A stretch of 64,000 nt of DNA. Origin: Stenopsyche tienmushanensis. Taxonomy: Eukaryota; Arthropoda; Insecta; Trichoptera; Stenopsychidae. The notes under the pieces are model-generated. The model saw only the letters and a list, made by a program, of their open reading frames with translations, made no database searches and had not been told where the DNA came from. The first letter of the stretch is position 1, and the number at the start of each line of letters is the position of its first letter. Where the stretch lies: positions 1 to 64,000 of the forward strand of contig WACJ01000514.1 of NCBI GenBank assembly GCA_008973525.1, given 5' to 3'. Positions 21,411 to 32,816 of this stretch are shown here, one piece after another. Position numbers and translations under genes: made by a program.

Positions 21411-22249
21411 TTCTTAAACTATTGAAAATCCCAAAGGACCAACTTCTTTTAAAATGTATCGACCTTATTTCTCAGTTTTAAAATATTTGTACAAATCACT
21501 TGGAGATAAAGGTTAAGAAAGAACCTTTTCTCTTGATAGCCACCTCACTTTTGCATGGAGAAAGAGATGTTATGATTTAATTTTTTGCATGACGATTTTC
21601 TTGAAATTTTGCATGCTGTTTGGCAGACCGCGGATCATTTTCCTGAACAAAACTATCCGTATGCATTCAAAGAATTTATAAATAGGGTCAAAATTTTTTG
21701 CTTATGACAAAGATTATTTGGAAAATTGTGGTCGATTTATAATTGCATTTATCCCGGTAAATACCAAGAGATAGATACATCATCAATTATTCATTATTTG
21801 TTCACAATTGATTGATTATATTTACGCCCATGTTCAATTCGGGTGCTATTGAGCAGATCCCGGCTTTCTTATAGTCACTCGCCGCTCCAAACTATCGGTG
21901 GACTTTTCACACAATTACTATATTTTTAAGTCGAAATAAAAGCTTAAACGGTTTTATAAGGAAAATTGAGAGTTTTATTGTAACAAACATGATAAGCCAC
22001 TTTGTTTTTTATATATCTTATCCCTATCTAATATAAAGAAGAGATGACTTTTTTCGATTTGAAATACATTGGTTTGCTTTTATTTTAACATCTACTGTTT
22101 ATTATCCGATAATATTGATTTTGATGATATATAAAAAAGAAAATGTATTTTAGCTTGCTTATCTAAAGTGATTTATAAAAAGGCGACCAGCTAAATAAAT
22201 ATCCCATGATGGCTTTGATGAATATTATATAGATTTTTCTCTGTTGCAG
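21411..22249. other. Upstream region of the innexin gene
   Basis: AT-rich. A perfect-looking acceptor (TTTTTCTCTGTTGCAG, ending 22249) lies directly before the innexin start codon, so part of this stretch is probably intron after an unidentified non-coding 5' exon. No promoter element was located. Confidence 0.45.
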
Positions 22250-24590
22250 ATGATTGAGCCGCTCTCAGCTGTGAAGGATCAATTTAAAGTCGATCATCGT
22301 AAAGTCTCCATAGATGACATCGTGTTTAAATGTCACTATAGAGTGACGGTCATTCTTTTGATCGTTTGCACAATTCTCGTAACACAAAGACAGTACATCG
22401 GCGAGCACATCAAGTGCATTACAGATGCTGGAGTTCCCGAAAATGTCATCAATACCTTTTGCTTCTTCTCCAGCACCTACACTGCCGTAAGTCCATCGAT
22501 TCATTTATCATCTTCGATATTGATTAGCGGAATAACATATTCAATACTAAACCGGTAGGTCAAGCATTTAAACGAATCATTATTGGAAGCTGGACATATT
22601 CCACATCCCGGTGTAGGCCCATCCCTGGAATCGGACGAAGTTATACATCATGCTTACTATCAGTGGGTTCCGTTCGTGCTTTTTTTGCAAGCTATATCAT
22701 TTTACATGCCACATTATCTATGGAAATCGATCGAAGGTAATGCCCAATATGAAATATGTTCATTTTTTACACTGATATACATAAATACACCAAAATTGCG
22801 GTTTGTTAAAGTAATTTTCGTTCTTAGGAGGTAGATTGCAAAAATTAGTTTCTGGATTGAAACTGTATTTCTTTGATTTCTACAAAGAAGATCAAACTGA
22901 CGAAAATTTGAAGATATTCATACCATCCCATGATAATGCAATAAAACAATTAGATGAACTGAAAACTGAATTTGTGAAAAGGTACATTCCATTTACAGGA
23001 TCTTCAATATACAGTCATAAAAATTAATTTGTGAGATATCTAACGTTGACGTTGATGCACACAGAATAGATACTATTTTTATTTATTTTCTTTAATTTAC
23101 ACCAGATTGCACTCATATAATGCATGGTCGAGGTGGTTAATAATATGTGAAATTTTGAATTTGGTCAACTTGATTGTGCAAGTTGTACTTACGAACATAT
23201 TCTTGGGCGGAAGTTTCATGGCAATCGGACCAGAAGTTTGGAACAATCCCGATTGGGATGCTTATCTGGATCCTCTCGACATCGTCTTCCCAAAGGTAAT
23301 TAGACAAATTTTAGCATCTCACAATATGAAGAAAGATCAATTTTATTACTATGTATTTTACTTACATTAAGGTCACCAAATGTCTATTCTATAAATATGG
23401 TCCAAGCGGTACAATTCAGAAGCATGATGCCTTGTGTGTAATGGCTTTGAATGTGATTCACGAGAAGATTTATACAATTCTATGGTTCTGGTATGCGATT
23501 CTCTTCATTTTTACAGTGACGGGTAATTATTATATTTATGGTTTGTCTCATAATATTACTTGTCGTCGAAGTAATTCTAAGTTTCCATTTTCTTTTGTGG
23601 AGGTTTGATCATCCGGTTAATATCGTTCATTATGCACTCGAGATCTAGAAGATTTAACGAAGCGATGCTGTCATATGCTTGCCCTGGAAAGTTAGATATT
23701 AATAATTTGACTACTGTGACGCACCAGAGTAACTTCGGAGATTGGCTCTTCCTCTACTTCTTGGCCAAAAATATGAACTCATTCACTTTCCGGTAAGCTT
23801 TAACAATTAAACAATAGTAAATAAATGTGATCATTTGCTTGTATAGTGGTTTAGATACTGGACTCATATTATATTGTCTCGGACTAAATACTTATTTTCG
23901 AGTATTCGAGTGAGATAACTCTCGAAAGTCTCAGCTGCGAGACTTCAATGACGAGCCCTTTTTTCAAGCATAGTCAAATCCAGTTCGAGAAGAAACGGAG
24001 AGAAGACGACTTCCTTTGTCCAATGCTCAAGTCCTGCATTCCCTTTCCCTGAGCTCTTCTCTTCTCTTAGCTTCATCCTTTTCGCCGTCTTCACTGGGTA
24101 GGCCATACAGCATGGACGTTACCGAAAAGAGTTCCTTGATGTTTAAGGTTCAAATCCAAATGGCATTAGGCTTTTCGGAATACATCGATTACACTGAGTT
24201 GATTATGTTGTTACAGCAGTTGAATGGAAGAGAGATATGTTACAGAGCATGGAGCCCTGGATCTCATGTTCCTCAACAGAAATCCCTGTCCATGTGATCC
24301 ATTTTTGTGTTATCACTTCGGCGGAGAACAATCATATTTTAGATAACATATTGCTGTGATTTGTGTGTCAAAATTTAAAATATAAAACATCACATTGATT
24401 AATACAACAATTTAAACTGATTCATAACATATTTGATTTATGTATTGTATGATTTTACAGGAATTTCTTTCAAAAGGTTGCTGAAGATATGGAACCAAAG
24501 TATACCGATTTTCAAAAACAACCTAATCTCAGCGTTATGCCGGCAACATTTGAAGAAACCGAAAAGCTTCAAATGGTAAAGGATGATTGA
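22250..24590 (+). CDS. inx7: Innexin gap-junction protein, inx7-like, seven exons
   Basis: Innexins form gap-junction channels and hemichannels in the plasma membrane. Exons are 22250-22486, 22559-22736, 22828-22981, 23106-23295, 23372-23522, 23603-23792 and 24461-24590. All introns are GT-AG, the phases agree, and the sum is 1230 bp (409 residues plus TGA). The start is the ATG immediately after an acceptor, so a 5' UTR exon is likely upstream. Four membrane spans lie near residues 31-48, 115-133, 199-222 and 288-311. The family signature YYQWVPFVL is at 112-120. Each outer loop has its two cysteines (C56 and C71; C257 and C275). The loop sequence QRQYIGEHIKC and the NTFCFF segment favour inx7 over inx1-3. 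The C-terminal tail is short. Introns are 72-124 bp except the last (668 bp). I see no inactivating change. Confidence 0.92.
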
Positions 24591-24818
24591 CCTCCTATTT
24601 AAGCACTAACGTAAAAACGTAAAAAAAAAGCGAAAACGTTAAATTTATAAAAGACTATTATACAGATCATAAAAGTGCTTCGTTTTATAGTTAATTTTTC
24701 ATCAGTTTTCAATTTAGCACTAATGATTTTCTAGCTCTAAGAAATGTCCATATTTTTATATAAAAAAAATATTTATGTTATGTAAAAAATATATTATATA
24801 TTTTTAAATATATTATAA

Positions 24819-24824
24819 AATAAA
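24819..24824 (+). terminator. Polyadenylation signal of the innexin gene
   Basis: AATAAA about 230 bp after the innexin stop codon, within a strongly AT-rich 3' region. It is the first canonical hexamer I noticed downstream of the stop, so it is a plausible signal, but the cleavage site is not determined. Confidence 0.5.
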
Positions 24825-26277
24825 ACTGTACGTTTCATTTTTTTATAGATCAAGGAGCTTTAAATTAATCTTCTTCGATTTATAAACCTTTTTAAAATTT
24901 TAACACATTTCTATCGGGGGTTTGCCGAATGCTATTTTTTTAATAGCGAGGGAAAAAACGATACGTCATTATATAAATCTAATATAATATAGCCAATCAA
25001 ATGCTTTTTAATTTTTGCATACAAACATATATTATTAAAAGTGTAATAGTTTTGGAAACAATTACAGAAAAAACATATTTAACAAGTCAAAGTTGACACC
25101 ATCCCAATGGTTTAATTTTTGTATCAACTGGTAATTTAAACTATTATTTTACATTTAATGTAAAATTTTTAAAAAGTCTTTAGTTTTTGGCAAGTCTGTA
25201 GTTTCAGTAGACGTTAATTTTTGATTTTCATGAGTTCTGTAAATTTAAATACAATAGTTGTGGCGAAATATTCAATAAAATGCATTGTGATACCACCAGA
25301 CTATATAAACGGATAAACTGCTCTTCCAGCAAACAACGTGTTATATATCTCATAACCTTAATTACATAACATGCTTCATATCATAAAAGTTGAATCTATC
25401 TTTCTCGAAAATTCAGATAAGAAAAACGATTAGTTACTAATGACATGAAAAACAGAGATATGCAGCAAATTATATTGCATGAAAAAAAAACAATGTAAAT
25501 GGAATTCAATTATAATCACGATACCTAAATATATTCATAGTTTATAAGGTGAATAAGTGTTTTAAGTGATGCATAAATCATATGAATAAAGACATCCAGA
25601 TGTGTCGTCATCCCCTAACCTAAATTTTCCCCCCCCTGTACTAATTATACCTTTATGTGAATACATTTTCCGTGAGAATTCCAATACAAGGGCAAACTTA
25701 TTTGTATGTAAGATCTTATTTCCTTGGCATTGCGTTTTAATAAAAAGGGAATCCTTTTTCAATCAGGAAACTCAAGTTCATCCTAGCTTTAACACAATTC
25801 AATTTTTTTAAATGTATTGTTATTTGGTTGCAAACCGTAGCAAGATGATCTCCATGGAATAATGATATTTGTTAGTTAAATTTAGGGTATATATTCGTAT
25901 TATTCCATCAGCCAAAAATATTAGGAAATGATAATATAAGTCTTCGTAATTTTGCTGATGAAATTCTGTCGATGTGTGTTGAGTTCTGATGAAATAGTGT
26001 TAAGGAAATGTTTTTTTTCATAAGTTATATAATCGAATAAGTCGCATATCGCTGGATCACTCAATCAACTGATATTCATCTCCAATAAGATATGTTGTCA
26101 GTTTTGATGGCGTTTTCGCGCGGAAAATTTTTTCGCGCCAAAAAAAATGTTTTGACAGTTTTTGCGCCCAAGTATCTATATATATCGATATATATTTAAA
26201 GATTTCCTGGTCGCGTTTCTATTTATCAATATATTGGAATTTCAAGTCGCCAGTGAGGATATTTATTCTCATGGCAG
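24825..26277. other. AT-rich stretch downstream of innexin, no gene seen
   Basis: Several 60-70 codon frames occur on both strands (for example 25562-25811) but they overlap one another and lack motifs. A local inverted patch near 26112-26148 has GCGCGGAAAA and TTTTCGCGCC strings. Confidence 0.35.
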
Positions 26278-26394
26278 ACATTCGAAGAAGTAGTCACTTT
26301 ACCCGTTGCTTATTCCTTTATTTGGACAATGCTTCTCTTCTGCATCTTGTTCATCCTCTTCCCTCAGCAGTCCTCTCGCTCCAAAATCCAACAG
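26278..26394 (+). CDS. Candidate internal exon of an unknown membrane protein
   Basis: A 117-bp segment lies between a TTTATTCTCATGGCAG acceptor and a CAACAG|GTAAAG donor, exactly 39 codons, phase 0 on both sides. The peptide reads TFEEVVTLPVAYSFIWTMLL, then FCILFILFPQQ and a polar SSRSKIQQ end. It looks like a membrane span followed by a cytosolic start, and its base composition is more balanced than the surroundings. I found no partner exon and no family match, so it could be one exon of a gene with long introns, an exon of a pseudogene, or chance. The same DNA is also open in another frame (26253-26561), which looks less protein-like. Confidence 0.35.
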
Positions 26395-26822
26395 GTAAAG
26401 TTCACATAAGAGTGTTGACCTTACAGCAATGTAGCCGAAGCTGCACGGTGAGCCAGACAACAAAAAAATGCTTCGTCACTTTGCATTTGACGTTATTTAG
26501 CGAAACATCAATCATTGCGATATGGCGAAAACGAATGCGAATGATTGGCCTTGATGTGTGAATTTGAAAATATTTTAATTAGATCCATTGTGAGCCGATT
26601 TTAATTAACATTGATTGTCGATAGCCGCTACGTTGGAAAATCTTCCCCTAAATAGCCTCAAGTGGTGCAACACAACATTCAATCAATCGATGAGGAATAT
26701 AAAATACGTCATCCTTTTTCTATTCTAAAATAGTCAAAGATCACATAATATATAACATATTTAACCGACCAAATTCTAAGACATTCGAATTTTCCTTAAT
26801 GCTTTCTCCACCAGATATTTAA

Positions 26823-27345
26823 ATTCTAGTTCGAGTTGATGACCGCGTGATTTTCGTATAATACCATCAATGGGATAAAATTCCTATCTGCTGAGACACG
26901 GACTAAAACTCGCAAAATTCCCGATTTCCCGACAAATTATTTATTTCCGTCGCTGTAGATGAATACTTATATACTGTAATACTTTGATGTGATTCGTAAT
27001 TATATTACGGAGGAATACAAAAATTTTGAACTCCGTATCTATTATATTTCATATCGATATTCCCTTTATTAGAGTTGAGGTGTAATAAATACATCACCGG
27101 TAGGGAAAGGTTAATATAATAATTTGAAAAACATATATGCACTGTATATATGTATACATAGATTACACAGTCACTGCCCCTAGGCGTCGCCTAAGCTTGC
27201 CAATTAATAGTTACACCACTATTTTTTAGCGTTCAGATTTCGGCGGAAATGTCTCGATTTAGTAGCCTTCATCGTGCTGGTGAGGTGTATGATTTCTGTT
27301 AGATAAAAATTTCAATCCTGATTTTTTCGGGATTACGTTTACTAA
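26823..27345 (-). repeat. Repeat family A, copy 5
   Basis: Minus-oriented, one of the longest copies. It begins with TAGTTCGAGTTGATGACCGC, which in copy 6 directly precedes hAT transposase sequence. It then has ACTAAAACTCGCAAAATTCC, TTACGGAGGAATACAAAAAT and ACATCACCGGTAGGGAAAGG, and ends in GATTTTTTCGGGATTACG. A fragment of a different mariner abuts its right end. Confidence 0.8.
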
Positions 27346-27400
27346 TGTATTAGGGTGTCCCATAAGTTTCTTTCGTTTTCATATAAAGAAAAAAATGAAT
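27346..27400 (+). repeat. Solo mariner terminal repeat
   Basis: TA followed by TTAGGGTGTCCCATAAGTTT and CTTTCGTTTTCAT resembles the ends of mariner elements (GGTGTCCCATAAGT type). No transposase and no opposite end were found nearby, so it is probably a truncated insertion that landed at the edge of family A copy 5. Confidence 0.5.
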
Positions 27401-28399
27401 CAATTGAAAAACTAGGTCTTTCTCTGCCCTGATGTCACATAATAGGTAAATCGTAATAGAAAACCACGTTTATTGATGGCCGAATAGGTCCAGGGGCCTC
27501 AAACTAAAATTGCGCCAAGAGCCTCTCAATTGCCAAATCCGCATGTCCTGTCATGATCTGACGTTTATTAATAAAACATGTTTATTAATTACTCACATCA
27601 ATAAAAGAAATCATGCGACAATAACAAGGAAATGTAACATTTTTATCTTGTTTGCGTCTTTTCATCTATTTGAACAAAATGCATCTATTTAAACATGAAA
27701 CGTCTTCCGTCTGTTCTTATCTTTAATTTATCGTCCCGTCCCGAGCTTAATATAGAACATGATTCAAATATCTTATTATACTTGTCTCATGAAATCGAGC
27801 AATGATTAATTTTAAAAGAATGCCCAGAGCATCGTGCAACATTGTCCACGATTAACAATGCATTCTGCGAGTTCAATACCTATCTAATATAGGCGAGCGC
27901 TCATCATCTTTGATCCTTTTTTGTGATCCTTTTAACGTTCATTTTTAAATGCTACCAAGACCATATTCTTTCTGCTTGCTTCGGACGGTCTCTGTTTAGA
28001 GGCTGATAAAAAAACCGCTAAAATGTGCTCATCATTATACGTAATGCAAGTAATTCGACTCGCCGAACAGGTATTACGACTTGACATGTTGTCCCAAATA
28101 TTTGATATGGAAATTTGAGAAAAAACTGCTAAAAAAATTTGTAGCATCACAATTTGAAAGCGTTAAAAATGAGCGTTGATTGTAATGAAAGATATAATAA
28201 TGAATCTACGTTAAACGCATGGATTTGAAAATCTACTGAAATTATGTCAGTCTTCTGCAAGCTATTCAATGTGATTTAACATGATTAAACTTTATATTTA
28301 TATGATTATTAACGACCGAAAAAACAAATAGGCTTGCGAGATGAATCCAGAGTAAAATATCATCAAGACTTTCGACTAAAATATGTATTAACCAAATTG

Positions 28400-28475
28400 T
28401 TTTTTTTTATATCGGTTTTAGTTTCGGTTACGTTCCAGACATTTATATCGGTTCGGTTACGATTTTCGACAAATA
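28400..28475 (+). repeat. Short CGGTT-rich repeat patch
   Basis: ATATCGGTTTTAGTTTCGGT, TACGTTCCAG and ATCGGTTCGGTTACGATTTT repeat the CGGTT unit several times. Similar patches flank the composite region at 38645-39790. They may be subterminal transposase-binding repeats of a hAT-type element, but boundaries are not visible. Confidence 0.4.
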
Positions 28476-29224
28476 TAATTTGAATGTATTGTAACGTAAA
28501 CGGATTGCTGAGCTGGTTGATTTACATTGTAGCCGGGGGCCACGTTGATCAGACGCTGAAATCACACCCCCTCATTCTCTATAGACGTGTATGCGCACAG
28601 CTAATGGTAAATCTGATTGAAAATGATTTAAGAGATTGTAAAAAGCACATAAAGGCGTCTATTAAGAGTATTATAGTATGATTTATATATGTATATATAT
28701 ATTTGTTTTTTATAGCCGAAATTAAGCGAATTTTATTAAATTAGTAATAGAATAATACAAAATAAACCGATTAGAATTTATATGTCAATGTCATTTTCAA
28801 CAATAGCAAACATTGCCATTATGTGGTCAAATGAACATCGGTTTGCCGTCAGTTGACAAATTCATGCTTTTTGTTAATTTTTGAAAATAGTTTCCTGTTT
28901 TATTCAATTAACGTAGTTGTCTATTGTCCCACAGTCATAAAAAAATGCATAAAATATTAATACTAAAATTATATACTAAAAAAATATGAAGCCAATGATT
29001 CATATTACAATGCAAAATTTGGTATAAAATTGTTTAATTTTGATGAGACTATTATCATGATTCAAGTCCACTTTGCCACAAGTTCATCAAAGTGGAAAAA
29101 CAGCTCTGAAAAGGCAGGTCGCTCTTATATGTCAACGTACTAGTGAACATATTTGTTGTTGTTTAGGCTGGAATTCGTCATTACACATGGTTGGACCCCA
29201 TATTGTATTTATAATATTGTATCT

Positions 29225-29770
29225 AGGGAATCCAATTCCGGGATCCCGGACAGTTTTAGGTGCTCATGAATCCCGGGATTTTTATCTAACAGAAATCGTA
29301 CAGCTCATCAGCACGATGAAGGCTACTAAATCGAGACATTCCCGCTGAATTGTTAAATTAACCTTTCCCTACCGGTGATGTATTTACTACACCTCGACTC
29401 TAATAATGGGAATATCGATATGAAATATAATAGATACGGGGTTCGGAATTTTTATATTCCTCCGTAATATAATTACGAATCACATCAAAGTATTTACAGT
29501 ATATAAGTATTCATTCTACAGCGACGGAAATAAATAATTTGTCGGGAAATCGGGAATTTTGCGAGTTTTAATCCGTGTCTCAGCAGAAAGGAATTTTATC
29601 CCATTGATGGTATTATACGAAAATCACGCGGTCATCAACTCGAACTAGCATTTATATATCTGATGACGATACCTCCAACAAGTATGAAGGCTGAGCGTGC
29701 ATTTTCAGCAGCAAGTTGCTTGGCTACTAAAATCAGATCCAGACTTAATGACGAAACACTCGATGTTTAA
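29225..29770 (+). mobile_element. Repeat family A, copy 6, joined to a hAT transposase C-terminus
   Basis: Begins AGGGAATCCAATTCCGGGAT, then CCGGACAGTTTTAGGTGCTC and ATGAATCCCGGGATT. It then carries the complete family A core (CCGGTGATGTATTTACTACA through GGGAATTTTGCGAGTTTTAA) and the TCATCAACTCGAACTAGCAT junction. Coding sequence for the C-terminus of a hAT transposase follows directly. This is the copy that best ties family A to the hAT superfamily. The right terminus is not clear. Confidence 0.75.
29645..29770 (+). pseudogene. hAT transposase C-terminal (dimerisation) fragment
   Basis: The frame reads a LMTIPPTSMKAERAFSAAS segment, then KIRSRLNDETLDV and a TAA stop. This is the hallmark of the hAT C-terminal domain, in which a P-x-S-x-x-x-E-R-x-F-S motif is followed by a KxRxRL stretch. 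Only about 40 codons remain and no DDE-bearing part was found upstream, where non-coding family A sequence lies instead. Confidence 0.75.
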
Positions 29771-29829
29771 TATTACTTCGGGCATATTTTCAAAATAATA
29801 TTTGAATTTTTAGTGTTTTATTATCTATT

Positions 29830-31120
29830 TTAAACTCCCTGGATCCTTATGATTATTTTCTATTTTAACATTAAAAAATCTAAAGGGAAGGCGCTTTAGA
29901 TTGTATGTTTAAGTGAATGAGATTATGTTAACCTGATTTTTGATGGCCTACGTGATGGTATTTTGTGCTTAAAATTTTGTTATTCTCATTGTTTTAATAT
30001 CGATATTTAATCATCTTATCATACGAGTAGATGAGTTGATAACATTTTTTTAAATTCTATTGTTACTCATTTTAAAATGGAGTTATCAATGGAGGCCTTA
30101 AATCCATTATCGATATTTTCCTTAAATAAAATATTTTTATGGTTAAATTAGGGAAAATTTATATTAATACTATTTTTTTTTAGGATAGAATATAATATAT
30201 GAGTGTGAAGTTAATTTTTTTTTTCTAAAATGCTTTATAATAATTGTTGCAAATCTAACACAGCTTTATATTTTTAGTATTTACTATTTTGAAGAAACAG
30301 TAATTCCTATTAAATTTGGATCGAAACGATCAACACTTCTTATTTCCCATAATAGATATAGCGATTTTTTTCCGCAATCTATATTTGAAACCAAACCGTA
30401 ATGTTAAGCATCCAGTAACTAAAACAGTTGACCAACAAATATTCATTAAAATATTTTTTAATGATAATTTGCGATTTTACAAAGAGCATTCGTGTGGTCA
30501 CCTTCCCACAATATTTCGTCAGCATGCGTCAGCGGCTTTATGCTATTCTCGGTAAATATATGCATATTGCGGTTCTGTTTATTTTTCCGCAAAAAATTTT
30601 TTTAGCTTCAACGGTGTCGCTGTGGTGTAAATTCAAATAAAAAGACGGGTTCTAAGAAAATAATCATCGTCCGTGAGATGAATCTTGATCAGCTTCGAGC
30701 ACAAGAGACGTGATGAAATTTGCATTGGCTAGCATTTCACGCGCGGATGGCAAAAATGCAACCCAAATGTCATCCAATCCATAAACTTTCTGAAATAATT
30801 TACTTCAGATATACATAAGGTTTTTCCAATGAATTTACAATCTTATATACGTACTCGACAATGTCTCATAATCAATCAAGTGTAAACCTAATCCTATTTT
30901 CCAGATCATTTATCAGCTTGTATTGTGTTACGAAAGATGCAGAAAAAATATCAGATAACCATTGTCGCCAGACAGGGTTTCCACTTCAAAATCAAAATAC
31001 TCATTTAGAATGAATTTAGATTCGTCAAACATTAAATTATTGTATATTTGCTCAAATATGTGTTATTTACTGGATGATAATAGTTGTAAATTGGTGTAGT
31101 GATATAATATCTGGACACAC
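29830..31120. other. AT-rich stretch, no gene seen
   Basis: Frames at 30316-30640 overlap each other and have no motif. A short GC-balanced patch near 30680-30780 was inspected and no exon could be justified. Confidence 0.35.
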
Positions 31121-31124
31121 ATTA

Positions 31125-31180
31125 CTAACGATCGGATTCAAATCCATATATTGGAAGAAAAAATTCACCGCAACGATAAA
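31125..31180 (+). repeat. tRNA-like SINE fragment
   Basis: GATCGGATTCAAATCCATAT resembles an RNA polymerase III B box (GGTTCAAATCC type) and is followed by a TTCACCG block. The same order, GGTTCGGGTTCAAATCC then TTTTCACCG, occurs at 45415-45460. An A box was not found, so both may be truncated. Confidence 0.35.
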
Positions 31181-31404
31181 TTTGGAAGCTTAAAATTATC
31201 ATTCTGTCTATGAAGTCGGGTAGGTCTAATTCAACTAAAGTAGAACTTCGATTATCCGGACTAATAGGGGAAGAAAGTAGTCCGGGTAACTAAAATCCAG
31301 ATAATCGAAAATAATCACAATTGAAAGGGAGGCATCTACAGGATCTTCAAAATGTGGCATCCGGGCTTGCTATATAAAATCTGAAAACAACTGACCACAA
31401 ACTA

Positions 31405-32335
31405 CTTCTTCATATTCATATCATACCTGACCAACAGAACATTCTACGTCAAATACGAATTTGAAGCCACCACACCCCATGATATAAAATCCGGCGTCTC
31501 ACAAGGTAGCGTACTTGGTCCAGTTTTATACTTTTTATACACAGCCGACATTCCGACAACAGACACCACGACAACGGGCACTTTCGCAGACTGACACAGT
31601 TCTGTAATAAATGCCTGCGTCTCAGCTGCTCCAACATGACCTCAACAATATATAGAAATGGCTCAAGAAATTGCGCATAAATGCTAATAAAAGTAAATCT
31701 ACGCATGTTCACTAATAGACGAGAGACATGTCCTCCTGTCTCACTGAATGATTGCAGCACAGCCACAGGTAGATGTAGTTAAATATATCGGCAAGCACCT
31801 GGACAGAACGTGGAAGACGCGCATAAGCAAGAAGAAAAAGCAACTGGAGATCAAAATGAGAATGCTGTATTGGTTAATGGGCCAAAAATCGGAACTGTCC
31901 CTAATAAATAAAACACTCTTATACAAAAGTATATTAAAACTAATCTGGACATATGGGTTACAGCTCTGGGATACCGCATCAAACTCCAATATTGACATTC
32001 TCCAACGCTTTCAATCCAATGTGCTGCGTACTATAGGCAACGTTCCATGGTACGTGACAAACGAAACTATTCACAGAGAACTAAGCATACCAACATCGAG
32101 ATTACCATAACCATAACCAAAAATACAAAAAAAGATTGAATACACATCCCAACCGCCTTGTTGAAGAGCTGAAGCTAGTCTGAAAAAATGTATGGTTCAT
32201 GACCTGGACAAAAGATTCAAATGAATGAACATTAGGTCCTCATTAATGTATGGGAACCTACACGAGGCAGCAACGTCATAAAAAGAACTGAATGTCTTCT
32301 TTTAGAAGCTGCCAAATCGCGAATACTCGAATAAG
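31405..32335 (+). pseudogene. Jockey-clade non-LTR retrotransposon reverse transcriptase, 3' fragment
   Basis: Reverse transcriptases of this clade copy element RNA at the nicked target. The frame reads LTNRTFYVKYEFEATTPHDI then SGVSQGSVLGPVLYFLYTAD, which is the conserved SGVPQGSVLGP-type block. It is interrupted before the catalytic YADD box. A later frame (31748-32107) holds VKYIGKHLDRTWKTRI, KKKKQLEIKMRMLYWLMGQK, LLYKSILKLIWTYGLQLWDT and the LQRFQSNVLRTIGNVPWYV block typical of the thumb and C-terminal part, with RYKKRL-type sequence beyond 32110. Several frameshifts and stops make it inactive. It lies inside the Tigger element, so it inserted later. Confidence 0.85.
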
Positions 32336-32359
32336 ATATATGTATTAGTTTTCCTGAAT

Positions 32360-32816
32360 TACACTCTTCTTAGTTCTCAAGCCATTTCATGGCGACATCT
32401 AAACACTGAAAAGCTTCAGAACATGTAGGACCAATATCTCCCCCCTCGCAAATCTCTTCATTGTCTTCTCGACTTTGTACTTCTGAGGCAGATATTTATT
32501 TAATTATTTCCTCATCGTTCAAAATTTGGAATCCAGGGTCGTTTGCATCGCAATTTAATCACTCGGTTACATGTTCTTCATCGCATTCAGCCCATATAGA
32601 AATTTGTGCTATTGCTTCCGCAATGTCTCCTATATCAGGTTCTACCGCGTTACTGGAACTTGGCTTTTCAAAATTTGGTTTCATGATTTTTTCAAAGTTG
32701 ACACATCTAAAGAATTCCAATTCTGCTGCGATGTAGAAACAGTATATTAAGTTTATTTCCTTGTTGAAGCTGATAACTGTTTCTTCAAGGTATATCAGCA
32801 GAAAGCTTTTCCTCAT
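32360..32816 (-). pseudogene. Tigger/Jerky-type transposase C-terminal remnant
   Basis: Read on the minus strand, a frame from 32816 to 32559 ends in CDEEHVTE, where the usual Trp is replaced by a TGA stop. The same frame continues as LNCDANDPGFQILNDEEIIK. Further on, near 32450-32370, another frame gives GDIGPTCSEAFQCLDVAMKW. The LNxDxx then DEEI and SEAFxxLxxAxxW patterns are those of Tigger-derived transposases. The DDE catalytic core is absent. Confidence 0.65.

Noticed and set aside
24016..24297. 93-codon frame within innexin intron 6
   Set aside because: The flanking exons join in frame without it and its sequence does not match innexin; no good splice borders.
28484..28681. Open frame with a GC-balanced patch (GLLSWLIYIVAGGHVDQTL)
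   Set aside because: Possible splice signals are weak and I saw no homologue or partner exon.
31449..31766. 105-codon minus-strand frame
   Set aside because: Antisense shadow of the Jockey reverse transcriptase remnant.
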